Numbered from the stretch's first letter, positions 18,880 through 28,332 are shown. The stretch: 64,000 bases of DNA from Myxococcales bacterium (GCA_016703425.1 JADJCA010000011.1:248001-312000); one strand, 5' to 3'. Program-made: numbers and translations. The notes: a model not told the origin generated them from the letters alone.

Positions 18880-20319
18880 TCACCTCTTCGGCCCGAGGAA
18901 GGGCAGCGTGATGGTTCGTGCGTCGGCCTCAAACCCCTTCGGCACCACACGCAGTGGCAACGCTCGATCGGAGACGAAGTCGTTCGCTGGGAGCGTGACG
19001 AAGACCGGAGCGCTGACCTGCTCGAGCGGCTTGAGGCGCACCTCGCGGAGCGGCACGAGGAAGGTCGCCCCCGGCGCGGGCACCGGCTCGATGAGGAACA
19101 CCGTCTCGCTCGAGCGCTTGTTCACGATGTGAATGGTGAAGGCGTTGCGGACGAGGCCGCCCTCAAGGGTATAGGGCGGCCCTTGGACGCGCAGGACGTT
19201 CGACTCGAAGTCGACGCGACGGCCGTAGGCGAAGGTCGCCGCGGCCACGCCGAATGCGCCGAGCACGAGGTAGAGCGCGATGCGCGGGCGGAAGAACCGC
19301 CGCGGCTGCCCCACCAGGCCCGCCATCGAGTCATAGCGAATCAGCCCGCGGGGCCGATTGAGCTTGTCCATGATCTCGTCGCAAGCGTCGATGCAGGCGG
19401 TGCAGGCCACGCAATCCATCTGCAAACCGTTGCGAATGTCGATGCCCGTCGGGCAGACGGTAACGCAGCGACCGCAATCGACGCAGTCACCATGCTTCTC
19501 CGCTGCGTCGCCGGCGGTGGCGTCGGCTTTCTTGGCCTTGCCGCGCGGCTCGCCGCGGGACTTTTCGTAGCCGATGACGAGCGAGTCGGGGTCGAGGAGA
19601 GCCGACTGGAGCCGGCCGTAAGGGCACAGGATCACGCAAAACTGCTCGCGAAACCAGGCGAAGTTGAAGAGCAGGATGCCCGTCAACACGGCAACCACGG
19701 CGAAGGCCTCCGGGTGCGCCGCCGGAGATTGCTGCATGGCGCGGAGCAACTGTGGCACCGACACGAAGTACGCGAGCAGCACATGCGCGATGAGGAACGC
19801 GAGCACCACGTAGCCCAGGTGCGTCAGCGTCTTGCGCCACACCTTGTCCCAGGTGAGCGGCCCCGCGTTGCGGCGAAGGCGCTTCTCGCGAGGCCCCTGC
19901 AGAAGCCTCTCGAGGCGACGGAAGAGCGCCTCCAGAAACACCGTCTGCGGACACGCCCAACCGCACCAGACGCGACCGGCGGCTGCCGTGAGGAACACGA
20001 GGCCGAAGGCCGCGCCCGTGACAACGAACACCAGCATCCAGATGTCTTGGGCGTTGAAGGAGGCGCCGAAGAGGAAGAAGCTGCGGCTCTCGATGTCGAG
20101 GAAGACAGCGGGGTGACCGCCAACGTTGATCCACGGCAGCGCGACGTAGACGGCCAGCAGCACCACGAAGACAAGTTTGCGCGCCGTCGCGAAGCGCCCC
20201 TTCACGTCGGCGGGGTGCACGTAGGCGCGCGACCCGTCGAGGTGAAGCGAGCTCTTCATGTCCACCAGCGGCAGGTGGACGGTCTTGCCGCCGGGACTCG
20301 GTGTTACGGGCTTGTCCAT
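18880..20319 (-). CDS. ccoG: CcoG, cbb3 oxidase accessory iron-sulfur protein
   Basis: 479 residues, ATG 20319. Several membrane helices in the first 230 residues with the conserved blocks CGWACPQTVFLE and CVILCPYGRLQS. Then two ferredoxin-type [4Fe-4S] motifs, CVDCGRCVTVCPTG and CVACTACIDACDE. The C-terminal region is an Ig-like outer domain (FixG_C). CcoG is a copper reductase used in maturation of cbb3-type oxidase. Separated by 180 bases from ccoP upstream and closely followed by the SafE-like gene. Confidence 0.92.
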   Translation of the reverse strand: MDKPVTPSPGGKTVHLPLVDMKSSLHLDGSRAYVHPADVKGRFATARKLVFVVLLAVYVALPWINVGGHPAVFLDIESRSFFLFGASFNAQDIWMLVFVVTGAAFGLVFLTAAAGRVWCGWACPQTVFLEALFRRLERLLQGPREKRLRRNAGPLTWDKVWRKTLTHLGYVVLAFLIAHVLLAYFVSVPQLLRAMQQSPAAHPEAFAVVAVLTGILLFNFAWFREQFCVILCPYGRLQSALLDPDSLVIGYEKSRGEPRGKAKKADATAGDAAEKHGDCVDCGRCVTVCPTGIDIRNGLQMDCVACTACIDACDEIMDKLNRPRGLIRYDSMAGLVGQPRRFFRPRIALYLVLGAFGVAAATFAYGRRVDFESNVLRVQGPPYTLEGGLVRNAFTIHIVNKRSSETVFLIEPVPAPGATFLVPLREVRLKPLEQVSAPVFVTLPANDFVSDRALPLRVVPKGFEADARTITLPFLGPKR

Positions 20320-20498
20320 ACCGTGATGCTCACTCCGAAGCCCCCGAAGATGCTGAGCCAGTGCGGCGACTCAAGGATTCACGACTAGACGGATGGTGGA
20401 AGGAAGAGAGCACCCAGAACGGCCCCCAGAGACGGCCGAACCGGGTGGCTCTCGCACTGCTATCGACACATTCTGGAGACGAATCGTCTGTTGAAGAC

Positions 20499-21065
20499 CT
20501 ATCGGCCCGCGAATTTCTCGCCCTGCGGCGCCTTGCCCCCGGGCACGTTGGTGTTGCGGAGCGAAAGCACGTAGGCGGATACCGCTTGCGTCTTGGCTTC
20601 GCCGAGCTGCGGGCCCCACGCTGGCATGCCCTTGGCAACGACGCCGTCCTTCATCGTCTTGTAGATCGACATGGGGTCGCCGCCGTGGATCCAGTACTCG
20701 TCGGTGAGGTTTGGTCCGATGGTGCCGCCGCCGGTGGGTGCGTGACAGGGCGCGCAGAATGTAACGAACCCCTCCTTGCCGTCCTTGAGCGCGGAGGTGT
20801 CGGCGGCGAGCGCGACGAGGGTGTTCTCGTCGGCACCCTTGCCGGCGCGTTTTGCCGCCTCAACCGTCTCGCGACGCAGCTCCGCCACCGGCAGCTCGCC
20901 GGCCCCGAGGCCGTGGTAGTAAAACCAGTAGCCGATGCCGAAGATGACGCTTCCGTAGAGGGTCCACAGCCACCAAGTCGGGAGCTTGTTGTCGTACTCC
21001 TGGATGTCGCCGTACTCGTGAACGACCTTGTTTTCGCCGTGCCGTTCCTGTGACCGGTCACTCAT
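20499..21065 (-). CDS. ccoP: CcoP, cbb3 oxidase cytochrome c subunit III, monoheme form
   Basis: 188 residues. The N-terminus (KVVHEYGDIQEYDNKLPTWW) and single membrane helix (about 33-50) are typical of CcoP. The periplasmic part has only one heme c site, CAPCH at 104-108, with a downstream GMPAWG methionine as likely axial ligand. Most described CcoP subunits are about 300 residues and diheme, so this is a shortened form. Its start overlaps the stop of ccoQ (ATGA, 21062-21065). Confidence 0.9.
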   Translation of the reverse strand: MSDRSQERHGENKVVHEYGDIQEYDNKLPTWWLWTLYGSVIFGIGYWFYYHGLGAGELPVAELRRETVEAAKRAGKGADENTLVALAADTSALKDGKEGFVTFCAPCHAPTGGGTIGPNLTDEYWIHGGDPMSIYKTMKDGVVAKGMPAWGPQLGEAKTQAVSAYVLSLRNTNVPGGKAPQGEKFAGR

Positions 21066-21259
21066 GACTGCCTCCCTGCGGTGGAGCTTTCGTGTTCAGG
21101 TGCAAGCGGAAGCTCAGCCATGGCTTGGAGCCCGCGCCCACGTTTTCCAAAGGTCCGAACGAGCACGACGACGAAGAAGGTCACGAACAGCACGATGCTG
21201 ATGAGCGGAAAGAACAGAAGCCCGCTCTCTTCGAAAAATTTCGAGGCAATGAATCGCAT
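21062..21259 (-). CDS. ccoQ: CcoQ-like small subunit of cbb3 oxidase
   Basis: 65 residues with one membrane helix (about 13-35, LLFFPLISIVLFVTFFVVVLV) and a basic stretch after it (RTFGKRGRG), matching CcoQ in size, topology and position between ccoNO and ccoP. CcoQ stabilises the complex. 15 bases after the end of ccoNO; overlaps ccoP. Confidence 0.8.
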   Translation of the reverse strand: MRFIASKFFEESGLLFFPLISIVLFVTFFVVVLVRTFGKRGRGLQAMAELPLAPEHESSTAGRQS

Positions 21260-21274
21260 AGCTTCGCTCCTTCC

Positions 21275-23617
21275 TCAGCGGCGCTCGGCGACGGGCGCCG
21301 TGGCGGGTTTGGCGTCGGCCTTGCGACCGAGCGATTGCATGTAGGCCACAAGGGCGACGAGTTCGCTGTCTTCGCGGGCATCCTCGGCGCCGCCTTCACG
21401 CAGCTCTTTGGTCACCGCCGCGGCCTGTGCGCGAGCGGCTGCGCTCGCGCCTTGGACCTCCGCGTTCGTGTACGGGACGCCGAGCGTTTGCATCGCCGCC
21501 ACCTTGACGGCGACAGCGTCGAAGTCGACCTTGGCGGCCGCCATGAACGCATAGGGGGGCATGTTCGATCCTGGCGAGGTTGCGCGGGGGTCCTGCATGT
21601 GGCGCCAGTGCCAGAGATGCGGGTACTTGCCGCCAACGCGCGAGAGATCCGGCCCGGTCCGCTTCGACCCCCACTGGAAGGGGTGGTCATAGGCCGAGTC
21701 TGCCATCTCCGAGTGGTTGCCGTAACGAGCCGTCTCGAAGACCATCGGTCGAATCATCTGCGAGTGGCACGTGTAGCAACCTTCACGGATGTAGACGTCT
21801 CGGCCCTCGAGCTCGAGCGGCTTGTAGACGCCACCGGTCGCGACGCGAGCGTCGGTCTTTGAGATGACGACGGTGGGGATAATCTCGGCGATGCCGCCGA
21901 CGAGGATCGCCAGCACCGAGAAGACGGTGAAGAGCAGCGGTCGCCCCTCGATGATCCGGTGCCACGTGGGCTTACCGGGTACGTTGCTCACCTTGAGGGC
22001 AATGACGCCGCCAATCCCAACGGCGAGACCGATGACCACCGTTCCAATGGCTGCGCTCACGTTGAGGAAGCCTGCCGAGCCGATGAGAACCACGACGAGG
22101 ACCGTGAGGATCATCGGTGCACCGAAGACCAACTGCGTCCAGGGCACCTTGTCTTCAGCGGACGCGACGGGGCGGACGACCTGCACCTCGCCATCGACGG
22201 CCTTGCCAGAGCGGGCCGTCATGAGGAGGTTGTAGGCCATGAGCAGGAAGCCCAGCAGGTAGAGCGTCCCACCGGCGAGGCGCACCCAGTACATCGGGCG
22301 AATGGCGATGAGCGTCTCGACGAAGTTGGGATACTGGAGCGCGCCATCGGGCGTCTGAGCGCGCCACATCATGCCTTGCGTGATGCCGCTCACCCACATC
22401 GAGATGACGTAGAGAATGATCCCCACGGTGCCGAGCCAGAAGTGCGTGTCGGCGAGCGACTTGGAGTGGAGCTTCGTGCCGAAGAGGCGGGGGACCATCC
22501 AATAGAAGAGGCCCGCGGCCATGAAGCCGTTCCAGCCGAGCGCGCCCGAGTGCACGTGCCCGATGATCCAGTCGGTGTAGTGGGCGAGGCCGTTGACCGA
22601 CTTGATGGAGAGCAGCGGGCCCTCAAACGTGGCCATTCCGTAGAAGGTGACGGCCGCCACGAAGAACTTGAGCACCGGCTCCTCGCGGACCGTGTTCCAG
22701 GCCCCGCGCAACGTGAGCAAGCCGTTGAGCATCCCGCCCCACGAGGGAGCGAGGAGCATGACGCTGAAGATCATGCCGAGCGTCTGCGCCCAGTCGGGGA
22801 GCGCCGTGAAGAGCAGGTGGTGCGGGCCGGCCCAGATGTAGAGAAAGATCAGCGCCCAGAAGTGAACGATGCTGAGGCGGTAGGAGTAGACGGGGCGATC
22901 GGCCGCCTTCGGCAAGAAGTAGTACATGATGCCGAGCACGGGGGTGGTCAGGAAGAACGCCACCGCGTTGTGGCCGTACCACCACTGGACGAGCGCATCC
23001 TGCACGCCGCCGTAGATTGAGTAGCTCTTCATCGCGAAGACCGGCAACGCGAGGCTGTTCACGATGTGGAGGACCGCGACGGTGACGATCGTCGCGATGT
23101 AGAACCAGAGCGCTACGTAGATGTGCTTCTCGTTCCGCTTCGCCAAGGTCCAGAAGAAGTTGATCGCGAAGACGACCCAGACGAGCGCGATGGCAATATC
23201 GATGGGCCACTCGAGCTCGGCGTATTCCTTGCCGGTCGAGAAACCGAGCGGCAACGAAACAGCCGCCGCGGCGATGATGGCTTGCCACCCCCAGAAGTGA
23301 ATCTTGCTCAGCGCATCGGACGCCATGCGCGCCTTTAGGAGGCGCTGCGTCGAGTAGTAGATCCCCGCAAAGATCATGTTCCCGACGAAGGCGAAGATCA
23401 CCGCGTTCGTGTGCAGCGGGCGAAGACGCCCGAAGGAGAGCTGCGGCGCGACGTTCGCGGGAAAGAAGGCCAGCTGCAGCGCGATGATCACACCGACGAG
23501 CAGGCCCACGATGCCGAAGATCACCGAGGCCGCGATGAAGAGCCGCGGCGTCGAGTCATCAAAGACGACCGTCGACTTCTCCAGTTGAGCAGGAGTGTTG
23601 GTGGATTCAGTTTCCAT
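21275..23617 (-). CDS. ccoNO: Fused CcoN-CcoO: cbb3 oxidase subunits I and II
   Basis: 780 residues. The first 480 or so are CcoN, the catalytic heme-copper subunit, with about 12 helices and the conserved WWYGHNAVAFFLTT, IWAGPHHLLFTALPDW and IIGHVHSGALGWNG histidine segments. A region with two extra hydrophobic segments follows (about 500-555). CcoO comes next: a membrane anchor (about 568-592) and a heme c site CYTCH near residue 613, in EGCYTCHSQMIRP. Subunits I and II are usually separate genes; fusions are known in some lineages. The start overlaps the end of ccoS. Confidence 0.93.
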   Translation of the reverse strand: METESTNTPAQLEKSTVVFDDSTPRLFIAASVIFGIVGLLVGVIIALQLAFFPANVAPQLSFGRLRPLHTNAVIFAFVGNMIFAGIYYSTQRLLKARMASDALSKIHFWGWQAIIAAAAVSLPLGFSTGKEYAELEWPIDIAIALVWVVFAINFFWTLAKRNEKHIYVALWFYIATIVTVAVLHIVNSLALPVFAMKSYSIYGGVQDALVQWWYGHNAVAFFLTTPVLGIMYYFLPKAADRPVYSYRLSIVHFWALIFLYIWAGPHHLLFTALPDWAQTLGMIFSVMLLAPSWGGMLNGLLTLRGAWNTVREEPVLKFFVAAVTFYGMATFEGPLLSIKSVNGLAHYTDWIIGHVHSGALGWNGFMAAGLFYWMVPRLFGTKLHSKSLADTHFWLGTVGIILYVISMWVSGITQGMMWRAQTPDGALQYPNFVETLIAIRPMYWVRLAGGTLYLLGFLLMAYNLLMTARSGKAVDGEVQVVRPVASAEDKVPWTQLVFGAPMILTVLVVVLIGSAGFLNVSAAIGTVVIGLAVGIGGVIALKVSNVPGKPTWHRIIEGRPLLFTVFSVLAILVGGIAEIIPTVVISKTDARVATGGVYKPLELEGRDVYIREGCYTCHSQMIRPMVFETARYGNHSEMADSAYDHPFQWGSKRTGPDLSRVGGKYPHLWHWRHMQDPRATSPGSNMPPYAFMAAAKVDFDAVAVKVAAMQTLGVPYTNAEVQGASAAARAQAAAVTKELREGGAEDAREDSELVALVAYMQSLGRKADAKPATAPVAERR

Positions 23618-23777
23618 TTTCTTTTCCAGTGGGTTTGGCGTCGTCTTCAGCGATGGGAAATAGGGCGAGCCGGTCAGCGTGCTCGTAGTCGCGCCCCCGC
23701 ACGCTCTTCAGGAAGAGCAAGAGCCCGCCGACGACGAGCATCAGGCTCACAAACACTTGCAGAATCAACACTTCCAA
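23607..23777 (-). CDS. ccoS: CcoS, cbb3 oxidase assembly protein
   Basis: 56 residues from TTG 23777; the frame is open upstream, but that part lies within ccoI and is not CcoS-like. One membrane helix (VLILQVFVSLMLVVGGLLLF) followed by the family tail FLKSVRGRDYEHAD. CcoS is needed to insert cofactors into CcoN. It overlaps the 3' end of ccoI by 13 bases and the start of ccoNO by 11, so all three are translationally coupled. Confidence 0.75.
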   Translation of the reverse strand: MEVLILQVFVSLMLVVGGLLLFLKSVRGRDYEHADRLALFPIAEDDAKPTGKENGN

Positions 23778-26275
23778 AGTGGGCTCCGTGGACTGAGGGA
23801 AGCGACCGTGAGCAGAACGATCGAGAGCGAGCTCAAGGGCATCACCACGGCGCACAGGAGCGGCGTCATGAGACCGAGCGACGCGAGGAGCACCGTGAGG
23901 ACGTTGTAGAGAACCGCGATGAGGAGGTTGCGGCGCGTCACGCGGCGAAGCGCCGCGGCTGCGGTGAGCGCCAGACGCACGGGCCGAAGGCCCGCTGTGG
24001 TGAAGTAGAGGTCGGTCTTCGCGGGCATGAAGGGACGATCGATGGCAGGCGTCGCCGACGCGAAGGCGCGCTCCGCCGCGAGCCCATCGTTCAGACCGTC
24101 ACCGATCATGAAGGACCGCTCATGGTCCTCTAGCCAAGCGGCCTTGCCCTCGGGGGAGCGTTCGCCGATGGCACGCTCGAGCGGGACGTCGACGCGTTGC
24201 GCGAGCTCGTCGACGCGCGATTGCGCGTCGCCACTCAAGATCCAGACGTCGTAACCGGCGGCCTCGAGGGCGCCGATCTCGCCCCGCGCGTCGGGCCTCA
24301 GCGACTCGGCAAACTCGAACGCCGCGAGCACGCGCCCATCGCGAGAGAAGAAGACGTCACCGACCGAGTCGGCGCCAACGAACTCACGAGAGCCGAGTCG
24401 GTAGGTGTGTCCGAAGACCAGCTCCACCCCCGCGCCGGCGTGCTCCGTCACCACGAGGTCGGCGCGGAGGCTGACCTTACCAAGGTGTCGTTCGAGCGCC
24501 TTCGAAAGGGCAACGCTCTTGGGGTGGGCGCTCCGCGCCGCCAGGTCGTAGAGCGCGCGCAGGTCGACCGGCTCGAGCGCCGCGAGCGAGGTGACGTCGG
24601 CGACGGCGAGGTCGCCTGTGGTGAGCGTGCCGGTTTTGTCGAAGACGACACGACGAACGTCCACGGCGCGATCGAGAAAGCTCGCCGATCGGACGAAAAC
24701 GCCCGCGCGCCGCAGCCCTGCCTGCACGAACTCGTACGCCATCGGCGTGGCGATGCCGAAGGCGCAAGGACAGGTGACGACGAGCAGCGCCGTCGTCACT
24801 TCGAGGGCGCGCGTCAGATCGCGCGTCGCGTAGAGCCAAGCGGCAAAGGTAACCGCGGCCACGCCGAGGACCACGATGACGTAGACGCGCGTAAAGAGGC
24901 GCCACCAAGGCGTAGCGCGCGCCGCGTCGCGAACGCCAGCGCGCGGGCTGCGGAGGAGCGACAGGATGGGCGACGCGGCGAACGGCGAGAGGGCGCGGAC
25001 GACGATGGCGCTCTGTCCAACGTTGAAGGCGCCAGCGTCGATGCGCTCGCCACGGCGAACCGCCCGCGGACTGCTCTCGCCGTTGATCCAATCAAGGGAC
25101 ACGCTCGCCGACTCCTCCTCGAGAGCGGCGGGCACAGGAACGAGGTCGCTCGGCGCAACGAGCAGCCGAGCGCCGGCGTCGACTTCGCTGCACGGCACGA
25201 GACGCACACCGCCGTCGGGGGCGATCATCCGCGTCAGGAGCGCGTCGACGTCCCCCGTCAAGAGCTCGCGCCGGTTCCGCACGAGGACACGCTCCTGAAG
25301 GAACCGGCCCACGAGCATGAGCGCGATGAAGACGCTCACCGTGTCGAAGTACGCCGCCTTCCCGCCGCCCAGGAAGAGCGAGAGCGCGCTGCCCGTGTAC
25401 GCGAAGACGATGCCGAGCGCGATGGGGACGTCGAGATGAAGGACGCGCGCCCGAAGCGCTTGCCAGGCGGATCGGAAGAAGACGGTTCCGCCCACGAGCA
25501 CGCTCAACGTCGCGAGGGCGAAGTTGAGACCGTGAAAGAAGCGAAAGATGGGCCCGCTCTCGAGGCCGGCGTAGATGGCGATGGCGAAGATCATCGCGTT
25601 CATCGCGATGGCGACCGTCACGCCGGTGCGCATCAGGAGGTCGCTCGTCTCGTGGACCTCTGAGCGTGCGGCCTCGTCGATGGGCCCGACGAGGTAGCCG
25701 AAGCGCTCGACTTGGGAAACGAAGCGGCTCACGTCGAAGCCGCGGTCGACCGAAAGGTCCATCCGGCCGAGCGCTGGATTGACCGTGAGCGCGGCGCCCT
25801 TCCCTTGACGGCGGAAGAGCTCCTCGAAGAGCCATACGCACGCCGCGCAGTGGACGCCCTGCACCGACAACGCGACGTGGGTCACCCCCGACGGGGCGCC
25901 GGCGCGCTGGTCTTCGCACTCGAGGTCGGCCGTGAGCCGCTCCAGCCACTTGTGGTCCTTCCGGCGACCCCAGGTCGTCACGGCGGAGCCTTTGCCACCA
26001 CCGAGGGCGTAGTAGCGACCGAGCCCCTCGTTGGTCAGGAGCTCGTGCACGGCTTCGCAGCCTCCGCAACAGAACGCGCTCGCCTGCCCCGCCGGAAGCC
26101 TCTCGTCGCAGTGCGCGCAACGCTCTCGAGAGCCCACGCTCAGTGCGGGAAAGACGCCGGACGAATCGCGGTCCCCCCCGAGAGGCGTAGCGGTCTCCAC
26201 GGGCCGAGCCCGAGCAAACGACGTGCCGTAGAGTAAGGGCGCGGAAAGTCCGCGAAAAGGCCCCAATTCACGCAC
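23765..26275 (-). CDS. ccoI: CcoI, copper-exporting P-type ATPase for cbb3 assembly
   Basis: Up to 836 residues from GTG 26275. A GTG at 26137, giving 790 residues and starting MGSRERCAHC, is an attractive alternative because the first 46 residues have no counterpart in the family. Features in order: Cys-rich N-terminus (CAHCDERLP and CCGGCEAVHELL); a heavy-metal-associated domain with CAACVWLFEELF; eight membrane helices; the ion-binding TCPCAFGIATP; phosphorylation motif DKTGTLTTGD; and hinge GDGLNDGLA. CcoI/FixI supplies copper for the CcoN site. First gene of the cco cluster, 42 bases after the RNase gene upstream. Confidence 0.9.
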   Translation of the reverse strand: MRELGPFRGLSAPLLYGTSFARARPVETATPLGGDRDSSGVFPALSVGSRERCAHCDERLPAGQASAFCCGGCEAVHELLTNEGLGRYYALGGGKGSAVTTWGRRKDHKWLERLTADLECEDQRAGAPSGVTHVALSVQGVHCAACVWLFEELFRRQGKGAALTVNPALGRMDLSVDRGFDVSRFVSQVERFGYLVGPIDEAARSEVHETSDLLMRTGVTVAIAMNAMIFAIAIYAGLESGPIFRFFHGLNFALATLSVLVGGTVFFRSAWQALRARVLHLDVPIALGIVFAYTGSALSLFLGGGKAAYFDTVSVFIALMLVGRFLQERVLVRNRRELLTGDVDALLTRMIAPDGGVRLVPCSEVDAGARLLVAPSDLVPVPAALEEESASVSLDWINGESSPRAVRRGERIDAGAFNVGQSAIVVRALSPFAASPILSLLRSPRAGVRDAARATPWWRLFTRVYVIVVLGVAAVTFAAWLYATRDLTRALEVTTALLVVTCPCAFGIATPMAYEFVQAGLRRAGVFVRSASFLDRAVDVRRVVFDKTGTLTTGDLAVADVTSLAALEPVDLRALYDLAARSAHPKSVALSKALERHLGKVSLRADLVVTEHAGAGVELVFGHTYRLGSREFVGADSVGDVFFSRDGRVLAAFEFAESLRPDARGEIGALEAAGYDVWILSGDAQSRVDELAQRVDVPLERAIGERSPEGKAAWLEDHERSFMIGDGLNDGLAAERAFASATPAIDRPFMPAKTDLYFTTAGLRPVRLALTAAAALRRVTRRNLLIAVLYNVLTVLLASLGLMTPLLCAVVMPLSSLSIVLLTVASLSPRSPLWKC

Positions 26276-26277
26276 CC

Positions 26278-26296
26278 GCTGCGGAGGCGCCGCAGC
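26278..26296. terminator. Stem-loop between the RNase gene and ccoI
   Basis: GCTGCGG (26278-26284), loop AGGCG, CCGCAGC (26290-26296), followed by CTTT on the + strand. It sits in the short gap before ccoI. Lacking a T-run on the transcribed strand, it is at best a weak terminator or an RNA-processing element. Confidence 0.3.
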
Positions 26297-26317
26297 CTTT
26301 GCACGAGCCGACCGGCG

Positions 26318-27721
26318 TTAGAGGCGGATTCTGGTCCCGGCGTCGGGAATGTGAACCCGCGAGAATCCCTTCGCCTTCAGGCGACCCGCCAACGCCTCCT
26401 GCGGCGCCGGCTCACCGTGGACCAGGATGACGTCTTCCAGCGGCCCCGCCTCGCGAGCGCTCGACGCATACGACAACAGCTCGTTTCGGTCCGCGTGAGC
26501 GCTGAAGCCGTTCAACACGTCGACCTCGGCGCGCAGCTCTCGCTCAAGACCGAAGATCTTCACGCGCTTGCGACGCTCGACGATGCGCCTCCCAAGCGTG
26601 TGCTGCGCCTGGAAGCCAACGATGCAGACGGTGTTCTTCGGGTCTTCGACGGCGGCCTTCAGGTGATGAAGTACGCGACCCGCCTCGCACATGCCGCTGG
26701 CGGCGATGATGATGGCTGGCTTGTCCGTGGCATCGAGCGCCTGCGATTCCTCCTTGTCGGAGACGTAGCGGAGGAGCTCGAACTCGAAGGGCGGATCGCG
26801 CCCGACCAAGAGCGCCCGCGCATCGTCGTCGTAACACTCGGGGTGAAGCTTGAAGACGTCGGTGATCTTCACCGTGAGCGGCGAATCGACATAGACGGGG
26901 ATGTTCGGAAGGCGGCCGAGCTTCTTCAGCCCCTTGAGCGCGTAGACGATCTCTTGAGCGCGCTCGAGCGCGAACGAGGGGATGATGACCTTCCCGCCGC
27001 GCTCGAAGGTGCGCTTCACGATGGCCGCGAGCTCGTCGTACATGCTCTCGATGGGCGGGTGTTCGCGGTCGCCGTAGGTGCTCTCGGTGATAAGCACGCT
27101 CGCCCCCTGAACGACCTCCGGATCACGCAAGATCGGCATACCGGTCCGCCCCAAATCGCCGGTAAATAGGAGCCTCTTTCGCGTTCCGCCTTCCTCGACA
27201 TCGAGCGCCGTAATGGCGCTCCCAAGGACGTGCCCCGCGTCGAAAAACGTGAGCGTAATCCCCGGCGCGACGGTGAGCGGTCGGTGGTAGGGGAGCGAAA
27301 TCATCTGCTCTAGGACCTTGAGCACGTCGCGCGCGGTGTAGAGCGGCTCGACGCGCTCCATGTCGCTCTCGCCCCGCTCGATGAGCTTGTTGATGTACCG
27401 CGCGTCGGCCTCCTGAATGTGCGCAGCGTCTTCCAGCATGACGGCGCAGAGGTCACGCGTCGCCGGCGTCGCGAAAATCGGTCCGTCGTAGCCGGATCGG
27501 GCCAGGAGCGGCAGCGCCCCCGAGTGATCGATGTGCGCGTGAGAGAGAACCACGGCGTCGAGCTCGCTCACGGGAAGCCCGATGTCGCGGTTTCGGTCGA
27601 TGGATTCGCGCCGCTTCCCTTGGTAGAGGCCGCAATCGAGGAGCACCGTCGAGCCCGCGGCACGCACGATGTGTTTGGAGCCAGTGACGGTGCGGGCCGC
27701 GCCCACAAACTCGAGTTCCAT
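26318..27721 (-). CDS. Metallo-beta-lactamase/beta-CASP RNase-like protein
   Basis: 467 residues from ATG 27721, preceded by GAGAGGAGAG. N-terminal metallo-beta-lactamase domain with HAHIDHSGALPLL (His61, His63, Asp65, His66). Then a beta-CASP insertion (ESTYGDREHPP, SFALERAQE) and the C-terminal FSAHADRNELL metal-binding motif, as in the CPSF73/YSH1-like RNA-processing exonucleases of bacteria (COG1236 type). It should be a cytoplasmic zinc-dependent RNase. Bacterial members are often found beside low-oxygen genes, as here. Divergent from the receiver gene at 27943. Confidence 0.87.
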   Translation of the reverse strand: MELEFVGAARTVTGSKHIVRAAGSTVLLDCGLYQGKRRESIDRNRDIGLPVSELDAVVLSHAHIDHSGALPLLARSGYDGPIFATPATRDLCAVMLEDAAHIQEADARYINKLIERGESDMERVEPLYTARDVLKVLEQMISLPYHRPLTVAPGITLTFFDAGHVLGSAITALDVEEGGTRKRLLFTGDLGRTGMPILRDPEVVQGASVLITESTYGDREHPPIESMYDELAAIVKRTFERGGKVIIPSFALERAQEIVYALKGLKKLGRLPNIPVYVDSPLTVKITDVFKLHPECYDDDARALLVGRDPPFEFELLRYVSDKEESQALDATDKPAIIIAASGMCEAGRVLHHLKAAVEDPKNTVCIVGFQAQHTLGRRIVERRKRVKIFGLERELRAEVDVLNGFSAHADRNELLSYASSAREAGPLEDVILVHGEPAPQEALAGRLKAKGFSRVHIPDAGTRIRL

Positions 27722-27791
27722 GACACTCTCCTCTCGGGCGCTACCGGGCGATCTTGTCAGCAGCCTACGCCACATCGACGCGTTCGACCGG

Positions 27792-27807
27792 TGGCAACGT
27801 CTTTGCT
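27792..27807 (+). promoter_or_regulatory. Sigma-54-like promoter upstream of the receiver/hemerythrin operon
   Basis: TGGCAACGTCTTTGCT matches the -24/-12 consensus TGGCAC-N5-TTGCW, with GG at 27793-27794 and GC at 27805-27806, the required 10-base spacing. It lies 136 bases before the ATG at 27943. The activator is unknown; an FHA-type sigma-54 activator is encoded at 51717. Confidence 0.5.
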
Positions 27808-27942
27808 TGTCGCAGAGCACGATGCCCCCTTCGCCGCGAAACGCTTCAAGCTTTCACGAACGTCGTGCGTCGTCGCGCAAAAGGCGCGCGGTCCCGCGGG
27901 GCCTGCTGAAGCAGCGCTCGGGCCGTCTTCTCCGAGGGGGCG

Positions 27943-28332
27943 ATGGACGCACCTGACGCTTCACGCGGCCTCGTGCTCGTCGTCGACGATGACGCGCGAA
28001 CGGCGCGACGCCTGGCGACGCTGCTCCGGGAAGACGGCTTGGTGGAGGTCGCCGTCAACGGTGCCGTCGCCATCGGTCGCCTCTCGCGAGAGCCGACGCC
28101 TCACGCTCTCGTGACGGACCTGCAAATGCCACTCGCCGACGGCTCGTCGGTCGTGCGCTACGCTCGCTCACGAGAGCCGGGCATCGTTGTGGTCGTCGTG
28201 ACCGGCCACCCGAACCTCGCAGGCGATCTCGTGGAGATGTCGCCGGAGGTGTTCGTGATGCCGAAGCCGCTGGAATACGAGCGCCTGCTGAACGTGCTCG
28301 CGGACGCGGTGAAACAACCCCCGCTCGAGTGA
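27943..28332 (+). CDS. Single-domain response regulator
   Basis: 129 residues, receiver domain only: VLVVDDDARTARRLA, VTDLQMPLADGSS with Asp59, VVVVTGHPN, and MPKPLEYERLL with the conserved lysine. No output domain, so it should signal through protein contacts or a phosphorelay. It heads a same-strand run with a hemerythrin-like protein, an APH/P-loop kinase and a CoA-transferase. Its kinase is not in the immediate neighbourhood. Confidence 0.85.
   Translation: MDAPDASRGLVLVVDDDARTARRLATLLREDGLVEVAVNGAVAIGRLSREPTPHALVTDLQMPLADGSSVVRYARSREPGIVVVVVTGHPNLAGDLVEMSPEVFVMPKPLEYERLLNVLADAVKQPPLE

Noticed and set aside
18784..20388. A 534-codon plus-strand frame over ccoG
   Set aside because: The minus strand codes CcoG with both ferredoxin motifs; this frame is its shadow.
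26138..28000. FNR/ANR box for the cbb3 and redox genes
   Set aside because: No TTGAT-N4-ATCAA pattern was found in the intergenic parts examined.
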